DNA of 64,000 nt from JAKOUL01 sp035378845 (GTDB taxonomy: Bacteria; Dictyoglomota; Dictyoglomia; Dictyoglomales; Dictyoglomaceae): the NCBI GenBank assembly GCA_035378845.1, contig DAOSUP010000005.1, forward strand, positions 1 through 64,000, read 5' to 3'. The position numbers were made by a program, and so were the translations under genes. The notes under the pieces were generated by a model that saw only the letters and a program-made list of their open reading frames with translations, did not search any database and was not told the origin of the DNA. How positions within the stretch are numbered: the first letter of the stretch is position 1; each line of letters starts with the position of its first letter. Shown piece by piece: positions 33,025-41,532 of the stretch.

Positions 33025-34169
33025 AGCTCCTCCTTTTCTAATCTATTTTCTCTATCAGATTTTAAATATTTAGAAAGAAAATAATTCTTGAATTCCTCAA
33101 ACCCCCCTTCTTTAATATTTTCTCTGATATTTTCCATAAGTCTAAAGAGAAATCTCAAGTTATGGATTGTAAGAAGACGAAAAGATAGTGTTTCATGTTG
33201 AAGAAACAAATGTCTTATATAAGCCTTGGTAAAATTCTTACATGTATAACAATCACATCCTTCCTCCAATGGTGTAAAATCTCCTTTATATTGAGTATTT
33301 TTTATATTTCTTCTTCCTAAGGAAGTATAAAAAACTCCATGTCTCGCAAGTCTTGTAGGAAGAACACAATCAAACATATCAATTCCCATGCTAACTCCCA
33401 TTATAAGATCTTCTGGAGCTCCAACTCCCATTAAATATCTTGGCATCTCCTTAGGTAGAAATTCTAATGTGAAGTCTGTAATTTCATACATCTTTTCCTT
33501 TGGCTCTCCCACACTTATTCCCCCTATGGCAAAACCTTCTATATTTAGATCAAGCATTCTTTCCACTGCTTCTTTTCTTAAGTCCTTATAAAATCCTCCT
33601 TGCACAATCCCAAAAAGTGACTGCGAAGAATTTCCTTTTGTCTCTTTGTATTCTATACTTTTTTTAAGCCAGTAAATAGTAATATTCAGAGCTTCTCTTA
33701 CTTCCTCATACTCAGCGCCATATCCGAGACATACATCTAAAGGCATTATAATATCTGAACCCAAAGCTCTCTGTACCTCCATAACTAATTCAGGAGTAAA
33801 AAAATATTGGGTTCCATCAATGTGAGAATTAAAATATATCCCATCTTTTTCTATTTTTCTTAATCTTGCAAGACTAAAAACTTGGTAGCCCCCACTATCT
33901 GTAAGAATAGGTCTATTCCAACCCATAAAAGTATGTAAGCCACCAGCCTTTTCAACCAATTCATGCCCTGGTCTTAAAAATAAATGATATGTATTAGATA
34001 GTATGATCTCTGCTCCTACATTTTCTACCTCTTCAGGTGTAAGGGTTTTTATTGCTCCTTGAGTTCCTACAGGCATAAAAACAGGAGTATTTATCTCTCC
34101 ATGAGAAGTTTTTAATCTTCCTAATCTGGCTTTTGTCTTCTTATCTTCTGATATCAACTCAAAATTCAT
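33003..34169 (-). CDS. tgt: queuine tRNA-ribosyltransferase
   Basis: A 388-residue tRNA-guanine transglycosylase that swaps G34 for preQ1 in tRNAs with GUN anticodons. The nucleotide-binding DSGGYQVFSL (91-100), GGISVGEPKEKM and FDCVLPTRLARHG are present, and the zinc site is CDCYTCKNFTKAYIRHL. The length is usual. queA lies directly upstream (12-bp gap), and queH is four genes further up, so several queuosine steps share this operon. Confidence 0.97.
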   Translation of the reverse strand: MNFELISEDKKTKARLGRLKTSHGEINTPVFMPVGTQGAIKTLTPEEVENVGAEIILSNTYHLFLRPGHELVEKAGGLHTFMGWNRPILTDSGGYQVFSLARLRKIEKDGIYFNSHIDGTQYFFTPELVMEVQRALGSDIIMPLDVCLGYGAEYEEVREALNITIYWLKKSIEYKETKGNSSQSLFGIVQGGFYKDLRKEAVERMLDLNIEGFAIGGISVGEPKEKMYEITDFTLEFLPKEMPRYLMGVGAPEDLIMGVSMGIDMFDCVLPTRLARHGVFYTSLGRRNIKNTQYKGDFTPLEEGCDCYTCKNFTKAYIRHLFLQHETLSFRLLTIHNLRFLFRLMENIRENIKEGGFEEFKNYFLSKYLKSDRENRLEKEELWNSLLI

Positions 34170-34181
34170 TAAACTTTCTCC

Positions 34182-35201
34182 TTAGTATATAAACATAGCA
34201 TCCCCAAAACTATAAAATCTCATTTTTTCATCAATAGCTTTCTGATAAGCTTTTTTCATTAAGTCATATCCCATAAAAGCAGCTACAAGCATTAAAAGGG
34301 TTGATTTTGGCAGATGGAAATTAGTGATAAGTCCATCTAATATTTTAAACTGAAAACCTGGATATATAAAGAGAGAAACAAGTCCCCTTCCTACTTCTAA
34401 TCTTCCTGAACTTCCTTGAGCCTCAAGAACCCTTGTAACAGTAGTTCCTACTGCTATAATTCTTCTTCCTTCATTCTTTGCCTTATTTATTTTATCTGCC
34501 ACCTCTTGAGAGAGCTCAAAATACTCTGGATCTAATTTATACTGTGTGATATCTTCTACCATAACAGGTCTGAATGTACCAAGCCCCACATGGAGAGTAA
34601 TATATAATATTTCTACCCCTTGTCCTTTTAACTCTTCTAAGAGTTCTGGAGTAAAATGAAATCCTGCAGTGGGAGCAGCAACCGCTCCCTCCTTCCGAGC
34701 ATACACCGTTTGATATTTATTTGGATCCTCTATAGGCTTTTTTATATATGGAGGAAGAGGAATTTCTCCTATCTGTGGAAGGATATTTTCAAGATTATTT
34801 TTAGAAAATTCTAAGGTAAAAATACCATCAGGAGTCCTATCTACTACTTGAGCATAGATATCTTCAGGAAAATATATTTTTGTTCCTACTTTTGCTCTTC
34901 TTCCCGGCTTTACTAAAGCCTCATATTTTCTATCTTCAATTTTTCTAAGGAGCAAAATTTCAATCTCAGCCCCTGTTTCCTTTTTCCCATGGATTCTTGC
35001 TGGAATTACTTTAGTATCATTTAATACAATTACATCTCCTGAACTCAAAAATTTTTTAATATCTCTAAAAATGTGAAGAGACATTTCACCCGTACCCCTA
35101 TTCACCACCATTAGTCTACAAGAATCTCTTGGTTCTGTGGGTTCTTGAGCTATAAGTTCTTCTGGCAATTCATAATCATAATCAGAGAGCTTTAGTACCA
35201 A
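34182..35201 (-). CDS. queA: S-adenosylmethionine:tRNA ribosyltransferase-isomerase
   Basis: A 339-residue QueA, which transfers the ribose part of SAM onto preQ1-tRNA to give epoxyqueuosine. It begins with the typical DYDYELPEELIAQEP, and holds RLMVVNRGTGE, APTAGFHFTPELLE and TLHVGLGTFRPV, all diagnostic. The start codon overlaps the end of the SpoIID-like gene by 10 bp. tgt follows. Confidence 0.97.
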   Translation of the reverse strand: MVLKLSDYDYELPEELIAQEPTEPRDSCRLMVVNRGTGEMSLHIFRDIKKFLSSGDVIVLNDTKVIPARIHGKKETGAEIEILLLRKIEDRKYEALVKPGRRAKVGTKIYFPEDIYAQVVDRTPDGIFTLEFSKNNLENILPQIGEIPLPPYIKKPIEDPNKYQTVYARKEGAVAAPTAGFHFTPELLEELKGQGVEILYITLHVGLGTFRPVMVEDITQYKLDPEYFELSQEVADKINKAKNEGRRIIAVGTTVTRVLEAQGSSGRLEVGRGLVSLFIYPGFQFKILDGLITNFHLPKSTLLMLVAAFMGYDLMKKAYQKAIDEKMRFYSFGDAMFIY

Positions 35202-36280
35202 TTTTCCACCTCTACTTTTTGATAATAATACTTTAAAATCTCCTTATAATTATAACCTCTTTCTGCAAGAACTTTTGCTCCCTTTTGTGAAAGTCCAACT
35301 CCATGTCCATTACCTCTCCCAATAAAAGTAAGAATTCCATTTCCATTTAGAGAAATATCAAAAAGAGTACTGGGGAGATTAAAGAGCTGCCTAAATGTAG
35401 TACCATTCATATCATATATATTCTGATCATCTTTAAAGAAAAATCTTCTCACCCTACCTGTCTCAGTTTTTTCGAGTTCAATAGAAAAGGAGCCATCCAA
35501 ACTAATATTAGCAGCTTTTAATTTATCTACGAAGTAATCTATACTAAAATTTAAAGTCCATGTATCCAAAAATAATTCATCCACATCCTTTACAGCTCTT
35601 AAGTAAGGAAGATACTCTCCCCAAACATCTTCAGAATTTTCTGTATATCCACCTGAGGAACTATGAAAAAAAGACTTTATAGGGAAACCATTATATACAA
35701 CAACTTCCCCTAAGGTATCAAGGACTGCTTTTGTAGATCTTTCATTTTCCACTACTACACCTTTATAAACCTGACAGTGAGTAGTATTACATAAATCAAA
35801 ATTTCCATGTCTTCCTCTATTCACTAAAGCATAAGTCCTTGATGCAACAGCTTGAGATTTCAAAGCCTCTATAGAATAAGATGCAGGCATTTCAGATGGC
35901 ACCACAGAAAAAAGATACTCTTCCATATTTAATATATTAATAACCCAACCATTTTTATCTATCTCTAAATATCCCCTATAAGCCTTAGAATTATAATTAA
36001 TAAATTTTCCGTCTATAGGATATAAATCTAAAGGAAAAGTAACTCCTAATATACCATTTCCTGTCTCTATAAAAGCACTCCCATCTATAATTTTAATTTT
36101 TATACTTCCTTTTCCTTCCACTTCAATATCAAGATAATCTGTGAGAATCTTACTTACATTAGAAAATACAGCTTCTTTTTCTATTCTCCCAAGTCCAATC
36201 TTTAAGGTTGGAACATTCTGAGAAGGCACTACATTAATAAGAGATAGGAAAAAGAAAGCAAAAATTAACAGTTTCTTCAT
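35192..36280 (-). CDS. exported SpoIID/LytB domain protein
   Basis: A 362-residue exported protein with a signal peptide (about 1-20, FAFFFLSLINVVPSQ) and one SpoIID domain (about 120-355). Key motifs are VVPSEMPASYSIEALKSQAV, ASRTYALVNRGRHG, HSSSGGYTENSEDVWG and GRGNGHGVGLSQKGAKVLAE. SpoIID of Bacillus is a peptidoglycan lytic transglycosylase; non-sporulating bacteria have shorter homologs like this for cell-wall remodelling. The catalytic Glu of SpoIID corresponds to the Glu in PSEMP. It overlaps queA. Confidence 0.92.
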   Translation of the reverse strand: MKKLLIFAFFFLSLINVVPSQNVPTLKIGLGRIEKEAVFSNVSKILTDYLDIEVEGKGSIKIKIIDGSAFIETGNGILGVTFPLDLYPIDGKFINYNSKAYRGYLEIDKNGWVINILNMEEYLFSVVPSEMPASYSIEALKSQAVASRTYALVNRGRHGNFDLCNTTHCQVYKGVVVENERSTKAVLDTLGEVVVYNGFPIKSFFHSSSGGYTENSEDVWGEYLPYLRAVKDVDELFLDTWTLNFSIDYFVDKLKAANISLDGSFSIELEKTETGRVRRFFFKDDQNIYDMNGTTFRQLFNLPSTLFDISLNGNGILTFIGRGNGHGVGLSQKGAKVLAERGYNYKEILKYYYQKVEVENWY

Positions 36281-36281
36281 A

Positions 36282-36503
36282 TTACTTTCTTAATCGGAGA
36301 ATAATATTCAGAATAATAGTCAGAACAAGGCTTAAAATAATAGATGTGGTTAAAGGGAAGTAAAAAACAAAGTTTTTCCTTTCTATTTTAATATCCCCGG
36401 GAAGCTTTCCTAAGAACGGAATCTTTTCAATAAAAAGGAATATTAATCCTAAAATTATCAGTATAATTCCAAATAAAATAAGCCATTTGCCCATAAAGGA
36501 CAT
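36282..36503 (-). CDS. DUF2905 small membrane protein
   Basis: A 73-residue protein with two hydrophobic helices (about 8-26 and 48-68) joined by FLGKLPGDIKIERKNFVFY, the DUF2905 signature. Family function is unknown. It lies 2 bp after the lipid kinase gene and 1 bp before the SpoIID-like gene, so it is co-expressed with them. Confidence 0.88.
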   Translation of the reverse strand: MSFMGKWLILFGIILIILGLIFLFIEKIPFLGKLPGDIKIERKNFVFYFPLTTSIILSLVLTIILNIILRLRK

Positions 36504-36505
36504 CT

Positions 36506-37372
36506 CTATTTTCCTCCTATTATTTTCTGAAACCTTGAAATGTTCTTAAAAGTAACCTCTCTTTTTGTAATAAGTTCACCATCAAAACTTATAAAAAGAT
36601 CACTATCAGACTTTATAGTTACCTCCTTACCTCTATAAATTTTAACATGTGGATTTATAGTATATTTACCCATATAAACCAAAGGAAATGTAAGTATAAG
36701 CTCAAGAGCACTTACTTTACCAGCTACTGCTATATCAAAATATCCATCACTAAAATCAGCAGATGGTAGAAGCATCATCCCTCCACCATAATATTGAGTA
36801 TTTCCTAAAGCAATTAACGTTATCCTTCCATTCCAAGAATATCCATCAAAGCTTATCTCACATTCAGGATATTTAAACTCTTTTAGAGTAGTAAAAACTG
36901 AAACCATATAACCTTTAATTCCTGTCAAATTTAAGTTATTAGATCTATAATTAACCTCACCTACAAAGCCTGTACCAGCAATTCCCACAAAATATCTACC
37001 GTCCAAAATTCCTACATCTCTCTCCTCACCCTTGCCTTCCTTAATTAACTTAACAGCTTTTTCTATATCTCTTGGTATTCCACAAGACATAGCAATATCA
37101 TTTCCTCTCCCAAGAGGTATAATTCCAAGAGTTCCCCTTCCTTTAAGCCCATTCACTATTTCATTTATAGTTCCATCTCCTCCTGCAGCAACAACAATAT
37201 CCACTCCTTTTTCCAATGCCTTCTCTACCTGTGAAATAGTACCCTCTTTACCAATGGTAAATTCAATAGTATAATCAAGCTTCTCTTTTTCAAGAGTTTC
37301 TAAAAGCTTTGGATACATTTTCTCTGCTTTTCCCCGATTTGAAGTGGGATTAAAAAGAATATGATATTTCAT
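36506..37372 (-). CDS. diacylglycerol/lipid kinase family protein
   Basis: A 288-residue DagK/YegS-type lipid kinase. The ATG at 37372 is preferred over an upstream TTG at 37390 because GGAGGAAAGGAG lies between them. The N-terminal catalytic domain starts HILFNPTSNRGKAEK and holds the nucleotide motif VVAAGGDGTINEIVNGL; GIIPLGRGNDIAMSCGIP follows. Such kinases phosphorylate diacylglycerol or similar lipids. The start overlaps the queH stop by 4 bp (ATGA). Confidence 0.92.
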   Translation of the reverse strand: MKYHILFNPTSNRGKAEKMYPKLLETLEKEKLDYTIEFTIGKEGTISQVEKALEKGVDIVVAAGGDGTINEIVNGLKGRGTLGIIPLGRGNDIAMSCGIPRDIEKAVKLIKEGKGEERDVGILDGRYFVGIAGTGFVGEVNYRSNNLNLTGIKGYMVSVFTTLKEFKYPECEISFDGYSWNGRITLIALGNTQYYGGGMMLLPSADFSDGYFDIAVAGKVSALELILTFPLVYMGKYTINPHVKIYRGKEVTIKSDSDLFISFDGELITKREVTFKNISRFQKIIGGK

Positions 37373-37917
37373 TTTTCTCCTTTCCTCCAATATCTTTCTT
37401 TTTCACTATATATACATCCACAATACTTCTGTCTATAAAGACCATATTCCTTAGATAAAGAAACCCCCTCTCTATATCCCGGTCTAAAATCTCTATAATA
37501 AAAGAAAATACCATATTCATCAGCAAGAAGATTCCCTATATTTTTAATCATCTCATGCTTCTGATATGGACTTACAAGCATAGTAGTAGAAAAAGTAGAA
37601 AATCCTAACTCTTTTGCTCTCATAACAGTCTTTTTAAGTCTTATATAATAGCAAACAGGGCATCTATTATTCTCCCTAAAAACTACTTGTCTTATAAATC
37701 CATCAAGGTCATAATCATCTTCATATACTACTTGAAGTTCTTGTCTTTCTGCAAAATCCTTTAGTGTATTTAGCCTCATAGAGTACTCTGTATAAGGATG
37801 TATATTGGGGTTGTACCAGAATCCTGTAATATCAAACTCCTCTTCTCTAAGAATTTTTAAGGGGTAAGTGAGACAAGGTGCACAACAGATGTGTAAAAAT
37901 ATTTTCTTATCTTCCAT
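37369..37917 (-). CDS. queH: epoxyqueuosine reductase QueH
   Basis: A 182-residue DUF208 protein, the non-cobalamin enzyme that performs the last queuosine step. The N-terminal HICCAPC gives Cys11, Cys12 and Cys15; later cysteines occur in NRCPVCYYIRL and KYCGCIYSE, consistent with the Fe-S and metal sites reported for Thermotoga QueH. A SxxTTMLVSPYQKHE stretch is also typical. It starts 11 bp inside the ruvB end. Confidence 0.94.
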   Translation of the reverse strand: MEDKKIFLHICCAPCLTYPLKILREEEFDITGFWYNPNIHPYTEYSMRLNTLKDFAERQELQVVYEDDYDLDGFIRQVVFRENNRCPVCYYIRLKKTVMRAKELGFSTFSTTMLVSPYQKHEMIKNIGNLLADEYGIFFYYRDFRPGYREGVSLSKEYGLYRQKYCGCIYSEKERYWRKGEK

Positions 37918-38911
37918 AATCTTTTCTCATTATATGGGTTAAACCAAGAGGAGTTATAACCCTCCCTCTGGGAGTTCTCTGAATAAATCCTATTCTTAAA
38001 AGGTAAGGTTCATAAACCACTTCTATGGTCTCAGGTGATTCATTAAGTACAGCAGAAAGAGTTTTAAGTCCTACAGGTCCACCAGAGAACTTTTCTTTCA
38101 ATGTAATAAGAATCTTCCTATCTAAATCGTCAAGTCCATTTTCATCTATCCCCATAAGATCAAGGACTTTTTTTATATCATCTTCTGAAATACTCTCTTT
38201 TTCTTCCACCTCTAAATAATCCCTTACTCTCTTCAAAAGCCTATTAGCAATACGTGGAATACCTCTTGACCTTTTTGCAATCTCTAAAATTGCTTCATTT
38301 GATAGATTTATCTCAAGCAATTCTTGTGACCTTCTTACTATTTCTTCCATCTCTTCTTGAGAGTAGAAATCAAGATTAGCTATAAATCCAAACCTATCTC
38401 TTAATGGATTGCTTAAAAGTCCAGGTCTTGTGGTAGCTCCAATCAGAGTAAAAGGTGGCAGTTTAATACTAAGAACCTTAGCTCCAGGACCTTTTCCTAA
38501 TATTATACTGATAGATCTATCTTCCATAGCTGAATACAAAATTTCTTCTAATGTGGAAGATAATCTATGTATCTCATCTATGAATATTATCCCTTTTTCA
38601 GGAACACTGGTGAGAAGAGCAACAAGATCACCTGCTTTTTGAAGAGATGGAGCAGATATTACTTTTATTTGTGCCTCTTGCTCTTCAGCTATTATAAGAG
38701 CTAAAGTGGTCTTGCCAACTCCTGGAGGTCCTACAAAAAGAATATGATCTACAGGCTCCTCTCTCTTTTTAGCTGCATTTATAATCAAAGAAAGTCTATC
38801 TTTCATCTTTTTTTGACCTACAAACTCTGAGAGTTTTTTAGGTCTCAAAATGTTATCTAAGGCAGGTTCTCTCTGGACTAATGAAAAGGCAGGAAGATTT
38901 TTCATTCTCAT
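37907..38911 (-). CDS. ruvB: Holliday junction branch-migration ATPase RuvB
   Basis: A 334-residue AAA+ motor that drives branch migration with RuvA. Walker A GPPGVGKTT is at 61-69, Walker B IIFIDEIHRL, sensor 1 IGATTRPGLLSNPLRDRFG, and the C-terminal winged helix contains NESPETIEVVYEPYLLRIGF and RTPRGR. The start overlaps the ruvA stop by one base. ruvC-ruvA-ruvB are all together here. Confidence 0.97.
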   Translation of the reverse strand: MRMKNLPAFSLVQREPALDNILRPKKLSEFVGQKKMKDRLSLIINAAKKREEPVDHILFVGPPGVGKTTLALIIAEEQEAQIKVISAPSLQKAGDLVALLTSVPEKGIIFIDEIHRLSSTLEEILYSAMEDRSISIILGKGPGAKVLSIKLPPFTLIGATTRPGLLSNPLRDRFGFIANLDFYSQEEMEEIVRRSQELLEINLSNEAILEIAKRSRGIPRIANRLLKRVRDYLEVEEKESISEDDIKKVLDLMGIDENGLDDLDRKILITLKEKFSGGPVGLKTLSAVLNESPETIEVVYEPYLLRIGFIQRTPRGRVITPLGLTHIMRKDYGR

Positions 38912-39483
38912 TATTCCTTAGTAAGTTTCTTTAAGGCAAATTTTATAACTTCCTCTAAATCTTTAATCTCACTAAATTCCTTTTTAATATCTTTCAGCAC
39001 TTCTTCTACTTCTTCCTTATTATATCCAAGCTGATAAAGAGCCTTACTTACCAATACTTCATCAGATGTTAGCTTTGGTATAACCCCTTTCATCTCTAAA
39101 AATATCTTTTGAGCAGTTTTCTTACCAATTCCTGGAACATTTAAAAGTATATTTAGGTCTTCGTTTTCTATAGCCTCCCTAAATTCCTGTGGAGAGATGT
39201 TCCCAACAATTTTTAGAGCAAGTTTTGCACCAATCCCAGAGACACTCTTTAGCTTTTCAAAAAGATCTCTCTCCTCTTTATCCAAAAACCCAAAAAGTTT
39301 TATCTCTTCTTTTTCTATAACTTCAGATAAGAAAATAAGAACTTCTTTGCCTAAATTTTCTTTTAAAATCTCGCAATCTTTCTTAGAGACAAAAATGCGA
39401 AAACCTATGAAGGTTAGATCAAATATTACTATCTCATCTGATACCTCTGAAATTTTTGCCTTAATATGATTAAAAAAAACCAA
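38911..39483 (-). CDS. ruvA: Holliday junction DNA-binding protein RuvA
   Basis: A 190-residue RuvA with the N-terminal OB fold (about 1-62), two helix-hairpin-helix motifs (LKSVSGIGAKLALKIVG and LLNVPGIGKKTAQKIFLEMK) and a C-terminal domain that contacts RuvB (about 143-190). It forms the tetramer that holds the four-way junction. It begins directly after the ruvC stop codon. Confidence 0.96.
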   Translation of the reverse strand: MVFFNHIKAKISEVSDEIVIFDLTFIGFRIFVSKKDCEILKENLGKEVLIFLSEVIEKEEIKLFGFLDKEERDLFEKLKSVSGIGAKLALKIVGNISPQEFREAIENEDLNILLNVPGIGKKTAQKIFLEMKGVIPKLTSDEVLVSKALYQLGYNKEEVEEVLKDIKKEFSEIKDLEEVIKFALKKLTKE

Positions 39484-39963
39484 CTATGAATTTTCTCCTT
39501 GAGTATAAAAATATGAGATAGCAAGAGCTAACGCATCAGCAACATCATCTGGTTTTGGAATTTCTTTTAAGTTTAATATCTCCTTCACCAAATACTGAAT
39601 TTGTTGTTTAGAAGCCCTTCCATAACCTACAATAGCAAGTTTCACTTCTAAAGGTGTAAACATGACTACCTTTCTCTGACACTGATAAGCAGCAAGAAGT
39701 AGTACTCCTTGAGCTTGTCCTATATTTATAGCTGTCTTTACATTCTTATTAAAGAAAATCTCTTCTATAACAATAGTATCAGGACGATATAAATCAAGTA
39801 GAGAGGATACCTGTTCAAATAAAGAATCTAACCGCCTTTCCACCTTCCAAGAAGAAGGAGTTGTAAAGGCACCATAATCTATAGCTAACAAATCATCCCC
39901 AGATTTCTTGATTATACCATATCCTGTAATAGCAGTACCTGGATCAATTCCTAATACAATCAT
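39484..39963 (-). CDS. ruvC: Holliday junction resolvase RuvC
   Basis: A 159-residue RNase-H-fold endonuclease that cuts junctions made mobile by RuvAB. The catalytic carboxylates are visible in GIDPGTAITGYG (Asp7), TIVIEEIFF and KPDDVADALALA near the C-terminus. The start codon lies directly after the yebC stop. Confidence 0.96.
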   Translation of the reverse strand: MIVLGIDPGTAITGYGIIKKSGDDLLAIDYGAFTTPSSWKVERRLDSLFEQVSSLLDLYRPDTIVIEEIFFNKNVKTAINIGQAQGVLLLAAYQCQRKVVMFTPLEVKLAIVGYGRASKQQIQYLVKEILNLKEIPKPDDVADALALAISYFYTQGENS

Positions 39964-40713
39964 TTAAGAAAGAGCTTGCAGAATTTCATCGGGGATATCA
40001 AAATTAGCATATGTTTTTTGTACATCATCAAGTTCATCAAGTTCTTCCATTAGCTTAAGCAACTTTTCTGCCTCTGGACCATTTAATGGTACTACATTCT
40101 TTGGTAATTTTGTAACTTCTGCTTGAATTATCTTATAACCTTTTTCTTGAAGTTTAGCCTTTATATCTGAAAATACCTGAGGGTCAGTAATTACCTCAAC
40201 ATCTTCAGAACTAATCTGTACATCCTCTGCACCTACTTCTAAAGCATCTGTAATAAGCTGATCTTCATCCTTTACACTTCCCTTGTCTATAAGTATGCTT
40301 CCTTTGTCCTCAAAGATCCATGCTACACAACCCGCTTCTCCAAGATTTCCCCCATATCTTGTAAAAATTCTTCTTATCTCAGATGCTGTTCTGTTCTTAT
40401 TATCAGTAACCACTTCTATTAAGATAGCTACGCCCCCTGGACCATACCCTTCATAAGTTATTTCTTCGTAAGTGATACCTTGAATCTCTCCTGTACCTCT
40501 TTTAATAGCTCTTTCTATATTCTCCTTAGGCATATTAGCCTCTTTTGCTCTTTCAATAGCAGCTTTTAAGCTGAGATTTGTCTCGGGATTTCCTCCCCCA
40601 TGCTTAGCTGCAATAATAATCTCTTTACTTAAGTTAGAGAATAATTTGCCTTTTTTAGCATCTGCTGAAGCTTTCCTATGTTTAATATTTGCCCATTTGG
40701 AATGTCCTGACAT
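39964..40713 (-). CDS. yebC: YebC/PmpR family protein
   Basis: A 249-residue YebC-family protein starting with the diagnostic MSGHSKWANIKHRKASADA. Members were called transcription regulators, and more recent work links them to ribosomes stalled at proline stretches. Clustering with ruvCAB is very common in bacteria. AGGAGG precedes the ATG. This is the first gene after the minus-strand promoter at 40760-40788. Confidence 0.95.
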   Translation of the reverse strand: MSGHSKWANIKHRKASADAKKGKLFSNLSKEIIIAAKHGGGNPETNLSLKAAIERAKEANMPKENIERAIKRGTGEIQGITYEEITYEGYGPGGVAILIEVVTDNKNRTASEIRRIFTRYGGNLGEAGCVAWIFEDKGSILIDKGSVKDEDQLITDALEVGAEDVQISSEDVEVITDPQVFSDIKAKLQEKGYKIIQAEVTKLPKNVVPLNGPEAEKLLKLMEELDELDDVQKTYANFDIPDEILQALS

Positions 40714-40759
40714 ATTCTTCGCCTCCTACTCAAAGAATGGAATTTACTACTTCCTAAGA

Positions 40760-40810
40760 ATTCTACAATATTTCATAAAGTTTGACAAGAATGACACTTT
40801 TCAGTAAACT
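40760..40810. promoter_or_regulatory. overlapping divergent promoters sharing one -35 region
   Basis: Rightward: TTGACA (40782-40787), 17 bp, TAAACT (40805-40810), serving the HAD gene at 40819. Leftward: TTGTCA (40788-40783), 17 bp, TAGAAT (40765-40760), serving yebC-ruvCAB. The two -35 boxes overlap by five bases on opposite strands, so only one polymerase can bind at a time. The rightward start would fall near 40817, leaving almost no leader before the ATG, and no ribosome site is seen there. Confidence 0.7.
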
Positions 40811-40818
40811 TTCATACC

Positions 40819-41532
40819 ATGAGCATAAGATTAGTATTAACTGACATAGAAGGATGCCTTACCGCAAATAAGGGAATAGCCTTAAATCTTCAAGCTTTTC
40901 AATGGATAAGAGAGCATCTTGAAAAGCTTCCACCAATAGCTCTATGTACAGGAAGATCACAGCCATACATAGAAGGTATTTTACAAGCCATCGGAAAATT
41001 TGAAGATTCTGTAGGAGAAAATGGATGCATTCTCTATATTACAGAGAAAGATGACATCACCCTTCACCCTAAAATAAATGAGAAAACCTTAAAAGAAAAA
41101 GAGAAAATGAAAAAATTTTTAAGAGAGAAACTTGAGGGTAAAGCTCATATAGAGCCAGGGAAAGAGGTTTGCGTATCTTTATATCCTGAAGGAAAACTTA
41201 CAGTACCAGAACTCTCTGAGATTACTAAAGAGCTTTTAAAAAATACCTTTCCAAATTTCCAAGTAGTTTATTCCTATAGTGCAGTAGATATCACACCTCA
41301 AGGTATAGACAAGGGAGCAGGTATGGAGATGTTAGTGGAAAGGAAAAAACTAAATTATGATGAGATATTAGGAATTGGAGATAGTTTAGGAGATTTACCA
41401 TTTCTTCAAAAATTAAAGTGCAAAACAACTCCTGCTAATGGACATCCCACTTTAAAAAGCATAGCTACCTATACTGCAAAAGAAGAAAATATCTTAGGCG
41501 TCATTGAGATTCTAAAGCATTTTTTCCTTTGA
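40819..41532 (+). CDS. HAD-superfamily (IIB) phosphatase
   Basis: A 237-residue Cof-type HAD hydrolase resembling mannosyl-3-phosphoglycerate or phosphoglycolate phosphatases. Motif I is LTDIEGCLT with nucleophile Asp8; the usual second Asp of the DxD pair is Glu10. Motif IV is GIGDSLGDLPFL, and CTGRSQPYIEGIL gives motif II. The KGAGMEMLVERK stretch carries the motif III lysine. The ATG lies about 2 nt from the predicted transcription start, with no ribosome site. The last 32 bp overlap the convergent nnr gene. The natural substrate is unknown. Confidence 0.82.
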   Translation: MSIRLVLTDIEGCLTANKGIALNLQAFQWIREHLEKLPPIALCTGRSQPYIEGILQAIGKFEDSVGENGCILYITEKDDITLHPKINEKTLKEKEKMKKFLREKLEGKAHIEPGKEVCVSLYPEGKLTVPELSEITKELLKNTFPNFQVVYSYSAVDITPQGIDKGAGMEMLVERKKLNYDEILGIGDSLGDLPFLQKLKCKTTPANGHPTLKSIATYTAKEENILGVIEILKHFFL

